Positions 39,731-48,604 of a DNA stretch of 64,000 nucleotides are shown here, piece after piece. The stretch is from Rhizobium sp. P40RR-XXII (GTDB lineage Bacteria; Pseudomonadota; Alphaproteobacteria; Rhizobiales; Rhizobiaceae): contig NZ_JABAII010000002.1 of NCBI RefSeq assembly GCF_012641405.1, forward strand, positions 248,001 to 312,000, in the 5' to 3' direction. The notes under the pieces are model-generated. The model did not search any database. It saw nothing but the letters and a program-made list of their open reading frames with translations, and was not told the DNA's origin. Within the stretch, counting starts at the first letter, position 1. Each line of letters begins with the position of its first letter. Both the position numbers and the translations under genes were made by a program.

Positions 39731-40972
39731 GTGGACAAGATCGTGCCGGCAACGGCCTATGACGTCGAAGCGATTCGCCGGGATTTCCCGATCCTGGCGA
39801 AGACGGTGCACGGCAAGCCGCTGGTCTATCTCGACAATGGCGCGTCGGCGCAGAAGCCGCAGGTCGTCATCGATGCCATCTCGCATGCCTATTCGAACGA
39901 ATATGCCAATGTGCATCGTGGCCTGCATTTCCTGTCCAACGCCGCGACGGAAGCCTATGAAGCAGCGCGCGAAAAGGTGCGCCGCTTCCTGAATGCGCCA
40001 TCGGTGGACGATATCGTCTTTACCAAGAACTCGACGGAAGCGATCAACACGGTCGCCTACGGCTGGGGCATGCCGAAAATCGGTGAGGGCGACGAGATCG
40101 TCGTCTCGATCATGGAGCACCACTCCAATATCGTTCCCTGGCATTTCATCCGGGAACGGCAGGGTGCGAAGCTCGTCTGGGTGCCGGTCGACGACGAGGG
40201 TGCGTTCCATATCGGAGATTTCGAGAAGAGCCTGACGGAGCGCACCAAGCTCGTCGCCATTACCCATATGTCGAATGCGCTCGGAACCGTCGTTCCGGTG
40301 AAGGAAGTGTGCCGGATCGCGCATGAGCGTGGCATTCCCGTCCTGATCGACGGCTCGCAGGGGGCGGTGCATATGCCCGTCGACGTGCAGGATATCGATT
40401 GCGACTGGTACGTCATGACCGGTCATAAGCTTTACGGTCCATCGGGTATCGGCGTGCTCTACGGCAAGAAGGAGCGGCTTGCCGAGATGCGGCCGTTCCA
40501 GGGCGGCGGCGAGATGATCTTCGACGTCACCGAGGAAAACGTGACTTATAACGAGCCGCCGCATCGCTTTGAAGCGGGAACACCACCGATCGTCCAGGCG
40601 ATCGGCCTTGGCTATGCGCTTGATTACATGGACAGCATCGGCCGGGAAGCGATCGCACGCCACGAGGCCGATCTTGCCGCCTATGCGGCCGAGCGGCTGC
40701 GGGAGATCAATTCGCTGCGCATGATCGGCACGGCGCCCGGCAAGGGCGGAATCTTCTCCTTCGAGCTTGCGGGAATTCACTCTCACGACGTTTCGATGGT
40801 GATCGACCGGCAGGGTGTCGCCGTTCGTGCCGGCACCCATTGCGCCCAGCCACTCTTGAAACGCTTCGGCGTCACCTCCACATGCCGTGCATCGTTCGGC
40901 ATGTACAATACGCGCGCCGAGGTGGATGCTTTGGCGGATGCATTGGAATATGCGCGGAAATTCTTTGCCTAA
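39731..40972 (+). CDS. sufS: Cysteine desulfurase SufS (group II)
   Basis: A 413-residue SufS-type PLP enzyme. Signatures: YLDNGASAQKP, FTKNSTEAINTVA, EHHSNIVPW, DGSQGAVHMPVDVQ, the PLP lysine in MTGHKLYGPSGIG and the short-loop catalytic Cys in RAGTHCAQP. It normally needs a SufE or SufU partner, and none is encoded nearby. GTG at 39731 with GGAGG 8 bases before is the start; the in-frame TTG at 39716 overlaps that ribosome binding site and is unlikely. The SufT-like gene follows after 11 bases. Confidence 0.96.
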   Translation: MDKIVPATAYDVEAIRRDFPILAKTVHGKPLVYLDNGASAQKPQVVIDAISHAYSNEYANVHRGLHFLSNAATEAYEAAREKVRRFLNAPSVDDIVFTKNSTEAINTVAYGWGMPKIGEGDEIVVSIMEHHSNIVPWHFIRERQGAKLVWVPVDDEGAFHIGDFEKSLTERTKLVAITHMSNALGTVVPVKEVCRIAHERGIPVLIDGSQGAVHMPVDVQDIDCDWYVMTGHKLYGPSGIGVLYGKKERLAEMRPFQGGGEMIFDVTEENVTYNEPPHRFEAGTPPIVQAIGLGYALDYMDSIGREAIARHEADLAAYAAERLREINSLRMIGTAPGKGGIFSFELAGIHSHDVSMVIDRQGVAVRAGTHCAQPLLKRFGVTSTCRASFGMYNTRAEVDALADALEYARKFFA

Positions 40973-40983
40973 GGAGGCAAGCA

Positions 40984-41364
40984 ATGTCACTCGACGAAAG
41001 CGAACAGAAGATCGATGTGCGCGAAGGGATCGTGCATTCCAGCATCCCCGAGGATGAGCTGGCACGCCTCAGCGACGACATCATCTCCGCGCTGAAAACG
41101 GTCTATGACCCGGAAATTCCAGCCGATATCTTCGAACTCGGCCTAATCTACAAGATCGATATCGAAGACGACCGCATGGTGAAGATCGTCATGACGCTGA
41201 CCGCGCCCGGTTGCCCGGTTGCCGGCGAAATGCCGGGCTGGGTCGAAAATGCCGTCGGCGCCGTCGAAGGCGTTTCCGGCGTCGAGGTCAGCATGACCTT
41301 CGATCCGCCCTGGACGCCGGATCGCATGTCGGAAGAAGCGCAGGTTGCCGTCGGCTGGTATTGA
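40984..41364 (+). CDS. sufT: SufT-like MIP18/DUF59 Fe-S assembly factor
   Basis: A 126-residue MIP18-family (DUF59) protein: DIISALKTVYDPEIPADIFELGLIYKIDIEDD with the DPEIP motif and MTLTAPGCPVAGEMPGWVENAV with the conserved Cys in APGCP. The family (SufT, PaaD, eukaryotic CIA2) helps Fe-S maturation, especially under high demand. The start is fixed by AAGGAGG upstream; a longer open frame from 40840 lies inside sufS and is not used. In agrobacteria the gene at this position has been called sufX. Confidence 0.93.
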   Translation: MSLDESEQKIDVREGIVHSSIPEDELARLSDDIISALKTVYDPEIPADIFELGLIYKIDIEDDRMVKIVMTLTAPGCPVAGEMPGWVENAVGAVEGVSGVEVSMTFDPPWTPDRMSEEAQVAVGWY

Positions 41365-41440
41365 AGCTTTAAGCCGCCGGCTTTACATTAAGACTCGAAG
41401 CGCCGGATCTTGACCCCGGTTGCGGAAGGAGAATGAGCCC

Positions 41441-41830
41441 ATGGGCTTTGCAGTCATGAGCATGACGGATGCGGCGGCAGCCCGCGTCAAGGCGATCGTC
41501 GAGAATTCTGGCCCCGATGCCAAGGGCGTTCGCGTCGGCATCAAGAAGGGCGGCTGTGCCGGCATGGAATATACGATCGACCTGGTGACCGAGCCGAATG
41601 CGAAGGACGACCTGATCGAGCGCGATGGTGCCAAGGTCTGGGTCGAGCCGTCGGCCGTGCTTTATCTGCTCGGCACGGAAATGGATTTCGAAGTCACCAC
41701 GCTGCGCTCGGGCTTCATCTTTACCAATCCGAACCAGACATCGGCCTGCGGCTGCGGTGAATCCGTCGAATTGAAGCCTGCCGATCTCGCTGCGCTTGCC
41801 GCGCAACGCCAGGCCGCGCAGGCCATCTAA
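41441..41830 (+). CDS. sufA: A-type Fe-S carrier protein SufA (HesB/IscA family)
   Basis: A 129-residue A-type carrier that passes Fe-S clusters to apoproteins. The three invariant Cys are present: KKGGCAGMEYTIDL and SACGCGESVE (C-x-C pair near the C-terminus). ATG at 41441 has AAGGAG 9 bases upstream and is preferred over an upstream in-frame TTG at 41420. It ends the suf operon; no terminator is evident after it. Confidence 0.95.
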   Translation: MGFAVMSMTDAAAARVKAIVENSGPDAKGVRVGIKKGGCAGMEYTIDLVTEPNAKDDLIERDGAKVWVEPSAVLYLLGTEMDFEVTTLRSGFIFTNPNQTSACGCGESVELKPADLAALAAQRQAAQAI

Positions 41831-41857
41831 CGGACCGACAGTGTTTGTTATCTCAAA

Positions 41858-42481
41858 ATGTGGAAAATCACACGGCGCTCCATACTGATTCTGCCAGTCG
41901 GGGCATTGCTGTCGGCACAGAACCGTGCCGAGGTGCCACTCCCGCCCGATAGTGATTTTCCCGGACCTCTTCCCTTCACGATTGCTCTGCGGCCCCCCGG
42001 CTCGGATCCGGAAATGCTCGCCTTGATGGCCAGCTTTGGTGAAGGCGAAGACCAGACCAAGTTCATCATCGAAATTCAGGGGCCGCGTGAAAAGGACGGC
42101 GCCTCGGAGGGAAGTGCTGAGACAGGAGGACCAATCAGTTTCTTGCGTGGCGAATTCCGCCACGTTAACGGTTCTCGGCCGGCGCGATTCTTCGAGCAAT
42201 TGGCCAAAGCATTGGCAGCAAATGCGCCCAGCTCGTCAGACGCCAAGCTTGAAACTCTGCCGTTCGGCATAGCATTTCTCGGAGCTGCGACCACACGTCT
42301 TCCCGACGGCGGCTTCGGTGGCAGGCCAGGAGATTGGTATGCCACCAAACTCTTCCTCGGCGAAGAGTCAGCCGAGGTCTATTTCAATTTCAATCTGGTC
42401 TCCGGCGAGGCGGAATTCAGCATGAAGGACTCGGACTACGGCAACACAGTTCTTTCCGAATTGTCCAAAGTGATCTGGTAG
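41858..42481 (+). CDS. Putative exported protein with Tat-like signal (unknown function)
   Basis: A 207-residue hypothetical protein starting MWKITRRSILILPVGALLSAQNRA. The TRRSIL motif followed by a hydrophobic run resembles a twin-arginine signal peptide, which would place the mature protein in the periplasm as a folded or cofactor-bearing domain. The remainder has no motif I recognise (PFTIALRPPGSDPEMLALMASFGEGEDQTKF ... VYFNFNLVSGEAEFSM). No Shine-Dalgarno sequence is visible before the ATG, and the 27-base gap to sufA suggests read-through from the suf operon. It overlaps the convergent antitoxin gene by 46 bases. Confidence 0.5.
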   Translation: MWKITRRSILILPVGALLSAQNRAEVPLPPDSDFPGPLPFTIALRPPGSDPEMLALMASFGEGEDQTKFIIEIQGPREKDGASEGSAETGGPISFLRGEFRHVNGSRPARFFEQLAKALAANAPSSSDAKLETLPFGIAFLGAATTRLPDGGFGGRPGDWYATKLFLGEESAEVYFNFNLVSGEAEFSMKDSDYGNTVLSELSKVIW

Positions 42482-42744
42482 TTTGCCGCCGGCACCGGTG
42501 TCAGCTTGAGGCCCAACGCCTTGACGACTTTCAGGATCGTCGCGAATTCCGGATTTCCGTCACCGCTCAAAGCCCGGTAGAGTGCGGATCGGTTCATACC
42601 GACATCCTTGGCGAGCTTGCTCATGTTGCGCGTGCGGGCGACTTCGCCCAATGCTCTGGCGATAGAGGACGGATCGTCCGTTGCAAAGGCCGCCGCGATG
42701 TAGCCGTCGGGATTGTCCGCGTCCAAGAAAATCTCCTGATTCAT
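42436..42744 (-). CDS. HigA/COG3636-type addiction-module antidote protein (orphan)
   Basis: A 102-residue helix-turn-helix antitoxin of the putative addiction-module antidote family: LDADNPDGYIAAAFATDDPSSIARALGEVARTRNMSKLAKDVGMNRSALYRALSGDGNPEFATILKVVKALGLKL is typical almost throughout. AAAGG 8 bases upstream marks the ATG at 42742-42744. The partner killer protein (RelE/HigB-like) normally lies immediately upstream of this antidote; the 230 bases upstream contain no intact toxin frame. Thus it is an orphan antitoxin, possibly retained as a regulator. Its 3' end overlaps the Tat-like gene. Confidence 0.8.
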   Translation of the reverse strand: MNQEIFLDADNPDGYIAAAFATDDPSSIARALGEVARTRNMSKLAKDVGMNRSALYRALSGDGNPEFATILKVVKALGLKLTPVPAANYQITLDNSERTVLP

Positions 42745-42976
42745 GTCATATGCCTTTCCGTACAAGCCAATCGCGGATGATTCCCGCCGCGGAGCCGATG
42801 CGGCCATGGTGCCCCCATTGGGGAAGCCGACCAGAATCGGGGCAGGGCAAGCAGCCTTACGCGGGCGTTGCAGCGTGATCGCATCCGCAAGCAAGCCTCC
42901 GCTCGCCCCCCGGCGACGAAATGAAATTCCGGTTGTTCCGGCATAAATCTGAATTCCAAGGCGCCATTGCCGCGTC
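42745..42976. other. Gap upstream of the orphan antitoxin, no intact gene
   Basis: All frames here are broken or lack family-like sequence. One minus-strand frame has a basic stretch (NARVRLLAL) reminiscent of a RelE-type killer protein, but too little to call a pseudogene. The antitoxin promoter should lie here. Confidence 0.4.
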
Positions 42977-43016
42977 ATAAAAAACGCCGCGCATCCGTTC
43001 GGACACGCGGCGTTTT
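42977..43016 (-). terminator. Terminator of the gcv operon
   Basis: AAAACGCCGCG and CGCGGCGTTTT form an 11-bp stem with a 14-base apical part that itself can pair (TCCG/CGGA). On the minus strand it is followed by a T run, 77 bases after the gcvP stop. Confidence 0.9.
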
Positions 43017-43092
43017 CATAGACAAGTTTCACAATAGATTTATGTCTGTTTCCGGCGAAGCGACTGAACCGCTTCACTTTTTTTCAAAAATT

Positions 43093-45957
43093 CTACTCGG
43101 CTGCCTCGGCGTAGGATTCCAGCGGCGGGCAGGTGCAGATCAGGTTGCGGTCGCCATAGACATTGTCGATGCGATTGACCGGGGACCAGTATTTGTCCAC
43201 GCGGAAGGCGCCGGGCGGGAAGCAGGCCTGTTCACGCGAATAGGGGCGATCCCATTCGCCGACGAGGTCTTCCACCGTGTGCGGAGCGTTCTTCAGCGGA
43301 TTGTCGGTCTTGTCCATGCGACCGCCTTCGATGGCGCGGGCTTCCTCGCGGATCGCCAGCATCGCCTCGCAGAAGCGGTCGATCTCGGCCTTCGTTTCCG
43401 ATTCGGTCGGTTCGATCATCAGCGTGCCGGCAACCGGCCAGCTCATGGTCGGCGCGTGAAAGCCGCAATCGATGAGGCGCTTGGCGACATCGTCAACCGT
43501 CACGCCGGCGCTTGCGACCAGCGGACGCGTGTCGATGATGCATTCATGCGCGACACGTCCTGCCTTCGACTTATAGAGGACGTCATAGGCGCCCTTGAGC
43601 CGGGCAGCGATATAGTTGGCGTTGAGGATCGCCACCTTAGTCGCCTGCGTCAGGCCTTCGCCACCCATCATCAGGCAGTAGCTCCAGGAGATCGGCAGGA
43701 TGGAGGCCGAACCGAAGGCTGCCGCCGAGACCGCACCGTTGCGGCCGTCCGTTTCCGGATGACCGGGCAGGTGGGATGCCAGATGAGCCTTGACGCCGAT
43801 CGGGCCCATGCCGGGGCCGCCGCCGCCATGCGGAATGCAGAAGGTCTTGTGCAGGTTCAGGTGGCTGACATCGGAGCCGATATCGCCCGGACGCGAGAGG
43901 CCGACCATGGCGTTCATGTTGGCGCCATCGAGGTAGACCTGACCACCATGCTTGTGCACGAGATCGCAGATCTCCTTCACCGTCTCCTCGAAGACGCCGT
44001 GCGTCGAAGGATAGGTGATCATGCAGCAGGAGAGGTTGTCGGCATATTGCTCGGTCTTGGCGCGGAAATCGGCCATGTCGATATCGCCGTCGTCGCTGAC
44101 CTTGACGACCACGACCTTCATGCCCGCCATCTGCGCCGAAGCTGGGTTGGTGCCGTGCGCGGAGGTCGGGATGAGGCAGATGTCGCGATGACCCTGACCG
44201 TTGGCTATGTGGTAGTTGCGGATGGTCAGGAGGCCGGCATATTCGCCCTGCGCGCCGGAGTTCGGCTGCATGGAGAAGGCGTCGTAGCCGGTAATGGCGC
44301 AGAGCTTGTCCGTCAGATCATCGATCATTTCGCGGTAGCCGAGCGCCTGGTCGGCCGGCACGAAAGGATGGATATCCGAAAACTCAGGCCATGTGATCGG
44401 CAGCATTTCCGCCGTCGCATTGAGCTTCATGGTGCAGGAGCCGAGCGGGATCATCGAACGGTCGAGCGCCAGGTCGCGGTCGGAGAGACGACGGATGTAA
44501 CGCGTCATCTCGCTTTCGGCGCGGTTCATGTGGAAGATCGGATGCGACAGGTATTCGCTGGTGCGCAGCAGGCCCTTCGGCAGGCGATAGGATGGCTCGA
44601 AATCGGCAATGCGGAAATCGCCGCCGAAGGCGCGCCAGACGGCTTCTACCGTTGCCGGGCGGGTGCGCTCGTCCAGGCTCATGCCGATCTTCGTCTCGCC
44701 GACCTTGCGCAGGTTCACGCCTTCGGCCACGGCCGCGCGCAGGATGAGACCCTGCATGTGACCGACCTCGACGGTGATGGTGTCGAAGAAGTTTTCCGGC
44801 TCGATGGTATAGCCGAGCTTTTCCAACCCCTTGGCCATCAGGACGGCCTTTTGGTGGACCTGCTGGGCGATCGCCTTCAGGCCCTGCGGGCCGTGGAAGA
44901 CTGCATACATGGAAGCCATAACGGCAAGCAGGACCTGGGCGGTGCAGATATTCGACGTCGCCTTTTCGCGGCGAATGTGCTGTTCGCGCGTCTGCAGCGA
45001 CAGGCGATAGGCGCGATTGCCGCGCGCATCGACCGAAACGCCGACGAGACGGCCCGGCATGGAGCGCTTGTAGTAGTCCTTGACCGCCATATAGGCGGCA
45101 TGCGGACCACCATAGCCGACAGGAACGCCGAAGCGCTGCGAGGAGCCGATGGCAATATCCGCGCCCATTTCGCCGGGAGATTTCAGCAGCGTCAGGGAGA
45201 GGAGGTCGGCCGCCACGATGGCGATTGCACCAGTCTGGTGCAGGCGTGCGATCAGACCGGTGAAATCGTTGATGTGACCATGCGTGCCCGGATACTGGAA
45301 GATCGCGCCGAAGACGTCGACCGGATCGAGATCCGTAAACGGATTGCCGACGATGACGGTCCAGCCGAGCGGCTCGGCGCGCGTCCTGATCAGCGCGATG
45401 GTCTGCGGGTGGCATTCGGCATCGACGAAGAAGGCTTTTGCCTTCGATTTCGCGACGCGTTCCGCCATCGCCATGCCTTCGGCAGCGGCGGTCGCTTCGT
45501 CGAGCAGGGATGCATTGGCGACGTCGAGACCCGTGAGGTCGCTGATCATCGTCTGGTAGTTCAGCAGAGCCTCGAGGCGGCCCTGGCTGATCTCGGGCTG
45601 GTACGGCGTATAGGCCGTGTACCAGGCCGGGTTTTCCAGGATATTGCGCTGGATGACCGGCGGCGTGATCGTGCCGTAATAGCCCTGGCCGATGAGCGAA
45701 ACCAAGACCTTGTTCTTATTGGCGGTCTCGCGCAGCCTGTCGAGCGCCTCGCGCTCCGTCATCGGCGCGCCCCAGGCGAGCGGCGTCTTCTGGCGGATCG
45801 CCGGCGGCAGCGTCGCATCGATCAAGCCGTCGAGGCTGTTGTAGCCGATGACGCGAAGCATATCGGTCATCTCGGAGGGAGACGGGCCGATATGGCGACG
45901 ATTGGCGAAATCGTATGGCTGGTAGTCGGTGAATGTGAATTCCGTAGGCGTCGTCAT
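43093..45957 (-). CDS. gcvP: Glycine dehydrogenase (decarboxylating), P protein
   Basis: A 954-residue PLP enzyme that decarboxylates glycine and passes the aminomethyl group to the H-protein lipoyl arm. The PLP lysine is in [21 protein letters not shown]; other marks are RRHIGPS at the N-terminus, [13 protein letters not shown] and [11 protein letters not shown]. It is the homodimeric type with both halves in one chain. It overlaps gcvH by one base at TAATG (45957), so translation is coupled. It ends before a strong terminator. Confidence 0.97.
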   Translation of the reverse strand: MTTPTEFTFTDYQPYDFANRRHIGPSPSEMTDMLRVIGYNSLDGLIDATLPPAIRQKTPLAWGAPMTEREALDRLRETANKNKVLVSLIGQGYYGTITPPVIQRNILENPAWYTAYTPYQPEISQGRLEALLNYQTMISDLTGLDVANASLLDEATAAAEGMAMAERVAKSKAKAFFVDAECHPQTIALIRTRAEPLGWTVIVGNPFTDLDPVDVFGAIFQYPGTHGHINDFTGLIARLHQTGAIAIVAADLLSLTLLKSPGEMGADIAIGSSQRFGVPVGYGGPHAAYMAVKDYYKRSMPGRLVGVSVDARGNRAYRLSLQTREQHIRREKATSNICTAQVLLAVMASMYAVFHGPQGLKAIAQQVHQKAVLMAKGLEKLGYTIEPENFFDTITVEVGHMQGLILRAAVAEGVNLRKVGETKIGMSLDERTRPATVEAVWRAFGGDFRIADFEPSYRLPKGLLRTSEYLSHPIFHMNRAESEMTRYIRRLSDRDLALDRSMIPLGSCTMKLNATAEMLPITWPEFSDIHPFVPADQALGYREMIDDLTDKLCAITGYDAFSMQPNSGAQGEYAGLLTIRNYHIANGQGHRDICLIPTSAHGTNPASAQMAGMKVVVVKVSDDGDIDMADFRAKTEQYADNLSCCMITYPSTHGVFEETVKEICDLVHKHGGQVYLDGANMNAMVGLSRPGDIGSDVSHLNLHKTFCIPHGGGGPGMGPIGVKAHLASHLPGHPETDGRNGAVSAAAFGSASILPISWSYCLMMGGEGLTQATKVAILNANYIAARLKGAYDVLYKSKAGRVAHECIIDTRPLVASAGVTVDDVAKRLIDCGFHAPTMSWPVAGTLMIEPTESETKAEIDRFCEAMLAIREEARAIEGGRMDKTDNPLKNAPHTVEDLVGEWDRPYSREQACFPPGAFRVDKYWSPVNRIDNVYGDRNLICTCPPLESYAEAAE

Positions 45958-46319
45958 TATCCGATCAGCTCCTTGTAACCGGATTCATCAAGAAGACCAT
46001 CGACATCGCTCATATTCTTCAGCTTGAGCTTGAAGAACCAGCCGGCACCCATCGGGTCGGAATTGACGAGGGCCGGATCGGCGGTGATGGCTTCGTTGAC
46101 TTCGGTGATTTCTCCATCGAGCGGACAATAGACTTCCGATGCCGCCTTGACGGATTCGACGGTTGCCGCGTCGTCACCCTTGGAGAAGCTGGCGCCGACT
46201 TCGGGCAATTCCACAAAAACGAGATCGCCGAGCTGCTCGGCCGCATGCGCGGTGATGCCGACCGTTGCGACATCGCCTTCGACCTTCAGCCACTCGTGTT
46301 CTTCGGTGAATTTCAGCAT
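45957..46319 (-). CDS. gcvH: Glycine cleavage system H protein
   Basis: A 120-residue lipoyl-domain protein. It begins [39 protein letters not shown], and the lipoylated lysine lies in [15 protein letters not shown]. It shuttles the aminomethyl intermediate among the P, T and L proteins. ATG at 46317-46319 is preceded by GAGAGGATTATCC. It lies 25 bases after gcvT and overlaps gcvP. Its lipoyl group depends on octanoyl transfer, for which lipB is also in this window. Confidence 0.97.
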   Translation of the reverse strand: MLKFTEEHEWLKVEGDVATVGITAHAAEQLGDLVFVELPEVGASFSKGDDAATVESVKAASEVYCPLDGEITEVNEAITADPALVNSDPMGAGWFFKLKLKNMSDVDGLLDESGYKELIG

Positions 46320-46344
46320 GGATAATCCTCTCTGGAAAAGACGT

Positions 46345-47481
46345 TCAGCGTTTGTAGGTGGGTTTGATGAAAGGCAGGGCGCTGACGGCGACCGGCAGGT
46401 ATTTGCCGCGCACTTCGGCGTAAACGATGGTGCCGGGAGCGGTGAATTCGGTCGGCACATAGCCCATGGCAACGGGAGATTCGACGCTCGGGCCGAAGCC
46501 GCCGGAGGTGACTTCGCCGATTTCCGTCTTGCCTTCAGCATCGGCATAAAGCTTGGCGTGACCGCGCACCGGTGCCTTGCCCTCGGGCTTCAGGCCGACG
46601 CGGCGGCGCGCGGTACCGCCATCGAGTTCGGCAAGAATGCGGCTTGCGCCGGGAAAGCCGCCGGCGCGTGCGCCGCCGGTCTTGCGGGCCTTCTGGATCG
46701 CCCATTCAAGGGCGCCTTCGATCGGCGTCGTCGTCTCGTCGATGTCGTTGCCGTAGAGGCAGAGGCCGGCCTCGAGGCGGAGCGAGTCACGGGCGCCAAG
46801 GCCGATGGGCTGGACGTCCGGGTGCTCCAGCAGCCGCTTGGCGATATCTTCGGCCTTATCCGCCGGTACGGAGATTTCGAAGCCGTCTTCGCCGCTATAG
46901 CCGGAGCGCGACACGAGGCAGGAAACGTCGTGGAGGCGACAATGGCGCACATCCATGAACTTCATGTAGGCGATATCGGCCCAGAGCTCGGCAAGCACGT
47001 CGACGGCGCGTGGTCCCTGCAGGGCGATGAGGGCGCGATCGAGTAATGTAACTTCGCAGCTATCGCCTATATGATCTTGAAGATGTTTGAAATCCTGCTC
47101 TTTGCAGGCGGCGTTCACGACGACGAAAAGATAGTCGTCCATATGGGCGATCATCAGATCGTCGAGGATGCCGCCGTTATCGTCGGTGAAGAAGCCGTAG
47201 CGCTGGCGATTTTCGGCAAGCCCGAGAATATCGACCGGCACCAGGCTTTCGAGCGCCAGTGCCGCATCCTCATATTTGCCGGAGCGGGCGCGGATTGTCA
47301 CCTGACCCATATGCGACACGTCGAACAGGCCGGCGGAAGATCTGGTCCAAAGATGTTCTTTCAGCACGCCGGGCGCATATTGCACGGGCATGTCATAGCC
47401 GGCGAACGGCACCGTGCGGGCACCGAGCGACAGATGCAGGGCGTGAAGTGGTGTTGTCTTGAGGGCAGCGGTCTCGTCCAA
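46345..47481 (-). CDS. gcvT: Glycine cleavage system T protein (aminomethyltransferase)
   Basis: A 378-residue tetrahydrofolate-dependent aminomethyltransferase. Signatures: [45 protein letters not shown] and [22 protein letters not shown]. The start is TTG at 47479-47481 with GGAGG 6 bases upstream, as no ATG is suitably placed and the family N-terminus ([16 protein letters not shown]) begins here. It is the first gene of gcvT-gcvH-gcvP and is preceded by a tandem glycine riboswitch. Confidence 0.95.
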   Translation of the reverse strand: MDETAALKTTPLHALHLSLGARTVPFAGYDMPVQYAPGVLKEHLWTRSSAGLFDVSHMGQVTIRARSGKYEDAALALESLVPVDILGLAENRQRYGFFTDDNGGILDDLMIAHMDDYLFVVVNAACKEQDFKHLQDHIGDSCEVTLLDRALIALQGPRAVDVLAELWADIAYMKFMDVRHCRLHDVSCLVSRSGYSGEDGFEISVPADKAEDIAKRLLEHPDVQPIGLGARDSLRLEAGLCLYGNDIDETTTPIEGALEWAIQKARKTGGARAGGFPGASRILAELDGGTARRRVGLKPEGKAPVRGHAKLYADAEGKTEIGEVTSGGFGPSVESPVAMGYVPTEFTAPGTIVYAEVRGKYLPVAVSALPFIKPTYKR

Positions 47482-47554
47482 ATGACGCCTCCGGGTTTTG
47501 CGCCGTTTCGAGGCGCAGAGCTCACAATTTCGGCGCAAGCGCGCCTGACGATGA

Positions 47555-47705
47555 GCCCCCTCTGTCTGTTTGCCTGAGATTGTTATCCCTTCGGCGAACG
47601 CTTGCGCGCTTCTCTCCAGAGTTCCGTCTGCCCCTTGCTGGTCCTTTGGCCTGAGAGTTTCCGGGGCGGTTGCTCCTTCGGCACCGGCTTGCGCCGGATT
47701 CTCCC
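47555..47705 (-). promoter_or_regulatory. Tandem glycine riboswitch controlling gcvT-gcvH-gcvP
   Basis: Two aptamers in series, read on the minus strand: the first runs from GGGAG (47705) through GCCGAAGGAGCAA, CTCTCAGGCC and AAAGGACC (to 47640); the second from CTCTGGAGAG through GCCGAAGGGATAA and ATCTCAGGCAAA to GACAGAGGGG. The paired GCCGAAGG and TCTCAGGC motifs are diagnostic. The 73 bases to the TTG start contain a hairpin (47499-47517) next to the GGAGG that could be the expression platform. Glycine binding is expected to switch gcv expression on. Confidence 0.95.
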
Positions 47706-47721
47706 AACAAGGTCAGTTGCC

Positions 47722-47750
47722 ATTATCCGGTCCCGGTCAGAGATGGCAAG
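47722..47750 (-). promoter_or_regulatory. Promoter of the gcv operon
   Basis: On the minus strand CTTGCC (47745-47750) and GATAAT (47722-47727) are 17 bases apart. Initiation near 47714 would start the transcript just before the first glycine aptamer. Confidence 0.75.
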
Positions 47751-47884
47751 GGGCAAATGTCGCCGCTGAACAAATTTTTGTCGCGCCGATCAATCCTGCG
47801 TTTGGCAACGATTACTGGCCTTTGCAATAGAGACTGGAGAGGTTATCCCTTCTGGTCGATTGAGGAGCCGGGCAGGAGATGAAG

Positions 47885-48418
47885 ATGAACCGCAACTACG
47901 CCGCCGCACTGCTGATTTCGATTGGCGCATTTTCACTGTCCCTAAGCGGGGCGATGGCGCAGGACAGCGGCGCGATGAAGTCTATGCCTGGAATGCATAT
48001 GGATGCCGGCGCAGCACCTTCAGGCTCTGCCGTCGCCAAGCTTGGCGATCTCGATATCAGCGGCGGCTATGTTCGCGCCATGCTTCCTGGCCAGCCCGTC
48101 GGCGGCGGCTACATCACCATCCACAACAGTGGCAAGACCGATGACAAGCTGACCTCCGTGACCTCGTCGTCCGCCGGCAAGGTGGAACTGCATGAGATGA
48201 AGATGGACGGCGAGATCATGAAGATGCGCGAAATCAAGGGCGGCGTCGCCATTCCCGCCGGCGCCACTGTGACGCTTGCGCCCAACACGATGCACATGAT
48301 GTTCAAGCAGGTTAAGGCGCCTTTCAAGCAGGGCGGCACGGTGCCCGTGATGCTGATGTTCGACAAGGCTGGTATGGTCAACGTCAATCTGCCCGTCGTC
48401 TCGGCTAGGGGAAACTGA
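47885..48418 (+). CDS. Copper chaperone PCu(A)C domain protein, exported
   Basis: A 177-residue periplasmic copper carrier. A signal peptide (MNRNYAAALLISIGAFSLSLSGAMA) precedes a Met/His-rich stretch (MKSMPGMHMDAG) that can bind Cu(I). The PCuAC copper site is seen as HEMKMDGEIMKMREIKGGVAIPAGATVTLAPNTMHMMFK, fitting H-x10-M-x21-H-x-M. It likely delivers copper to cytochrome oxidase CuA/CuB centres. ATG at 47885 has AGGAG with a 6-base spacer; an ATG at 47879 abuts the same GGAG and is less likely. It is divergent from the gcv operon. Confidence 0.92.
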   Translation: MNRNYAAALLISIGAFSLSLSGAMAQDSGAMKSMPGMHMDAGAAPSGSAVAKLGDLDISGGYVRAMLPGQPVGGGYITIHNSGKTDDKLTSVTSSSAGKVELHEMKMDGEIMKMREIKGGVAIPAGATVTLAPNTMHMMFKQVKAPFKQGGTVPVMLMFDKAGMVNVNLPVVSARGN

Positions 48419-48445
48419 GCCAGAAAATTATCCTGCCGTATAATT

Positions 48446-48477
48446 CCGGTTTCCACTTTTCCTCGAAATGCTCTAAA
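48446..48477 (-). repeat. Rhizobial intergenic repeat, partial copy
   Basis: Read on the minus strand, TTTAGAGCATTTCGAGGAAAAGTGG matches the left part of the longer copy at 51623-51720 (TAGAGCATTTCCAGGAAAAGTG). It lies in the gap between the PCuAC and pseudouridine synthase genes. Confidence 0.7.
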
Positions 48478-48604
48478 GCCACGTCAAAAGGCTAGGAAAT
48501 CTCCGGCCGCGGGGCTGATTGTCCCGTCGTTTGAATTCGCATGACCCCGTCCGACGAGCGTTCGGCATTTTCCGGGACATGCCGCGATGTTTGAAAGAAG
48601 AAGA

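Noticed and set aside
38570..41065. An 831-codon minus-strand open frame
   Set aside because: It is antisense to sufD, sufS and the start of the SufT-like gene, and reads as low-quality Arg/His/Asp-rich sequence.
42745..42976. A toxin pseudogene upstream of the orphan antitoxin
   Set aside because: A frame-shifted RelE-like reading can be forced, but the similarity is too weak to report as a feature.
42967..45978. A 1003-codon plus-strand open frame
   Set aside because: It is exactly antisense to gcvP/gcvH; long antisense frames are normal in GC-rich genes with the phase used here, and the sequence has no family-like motif.
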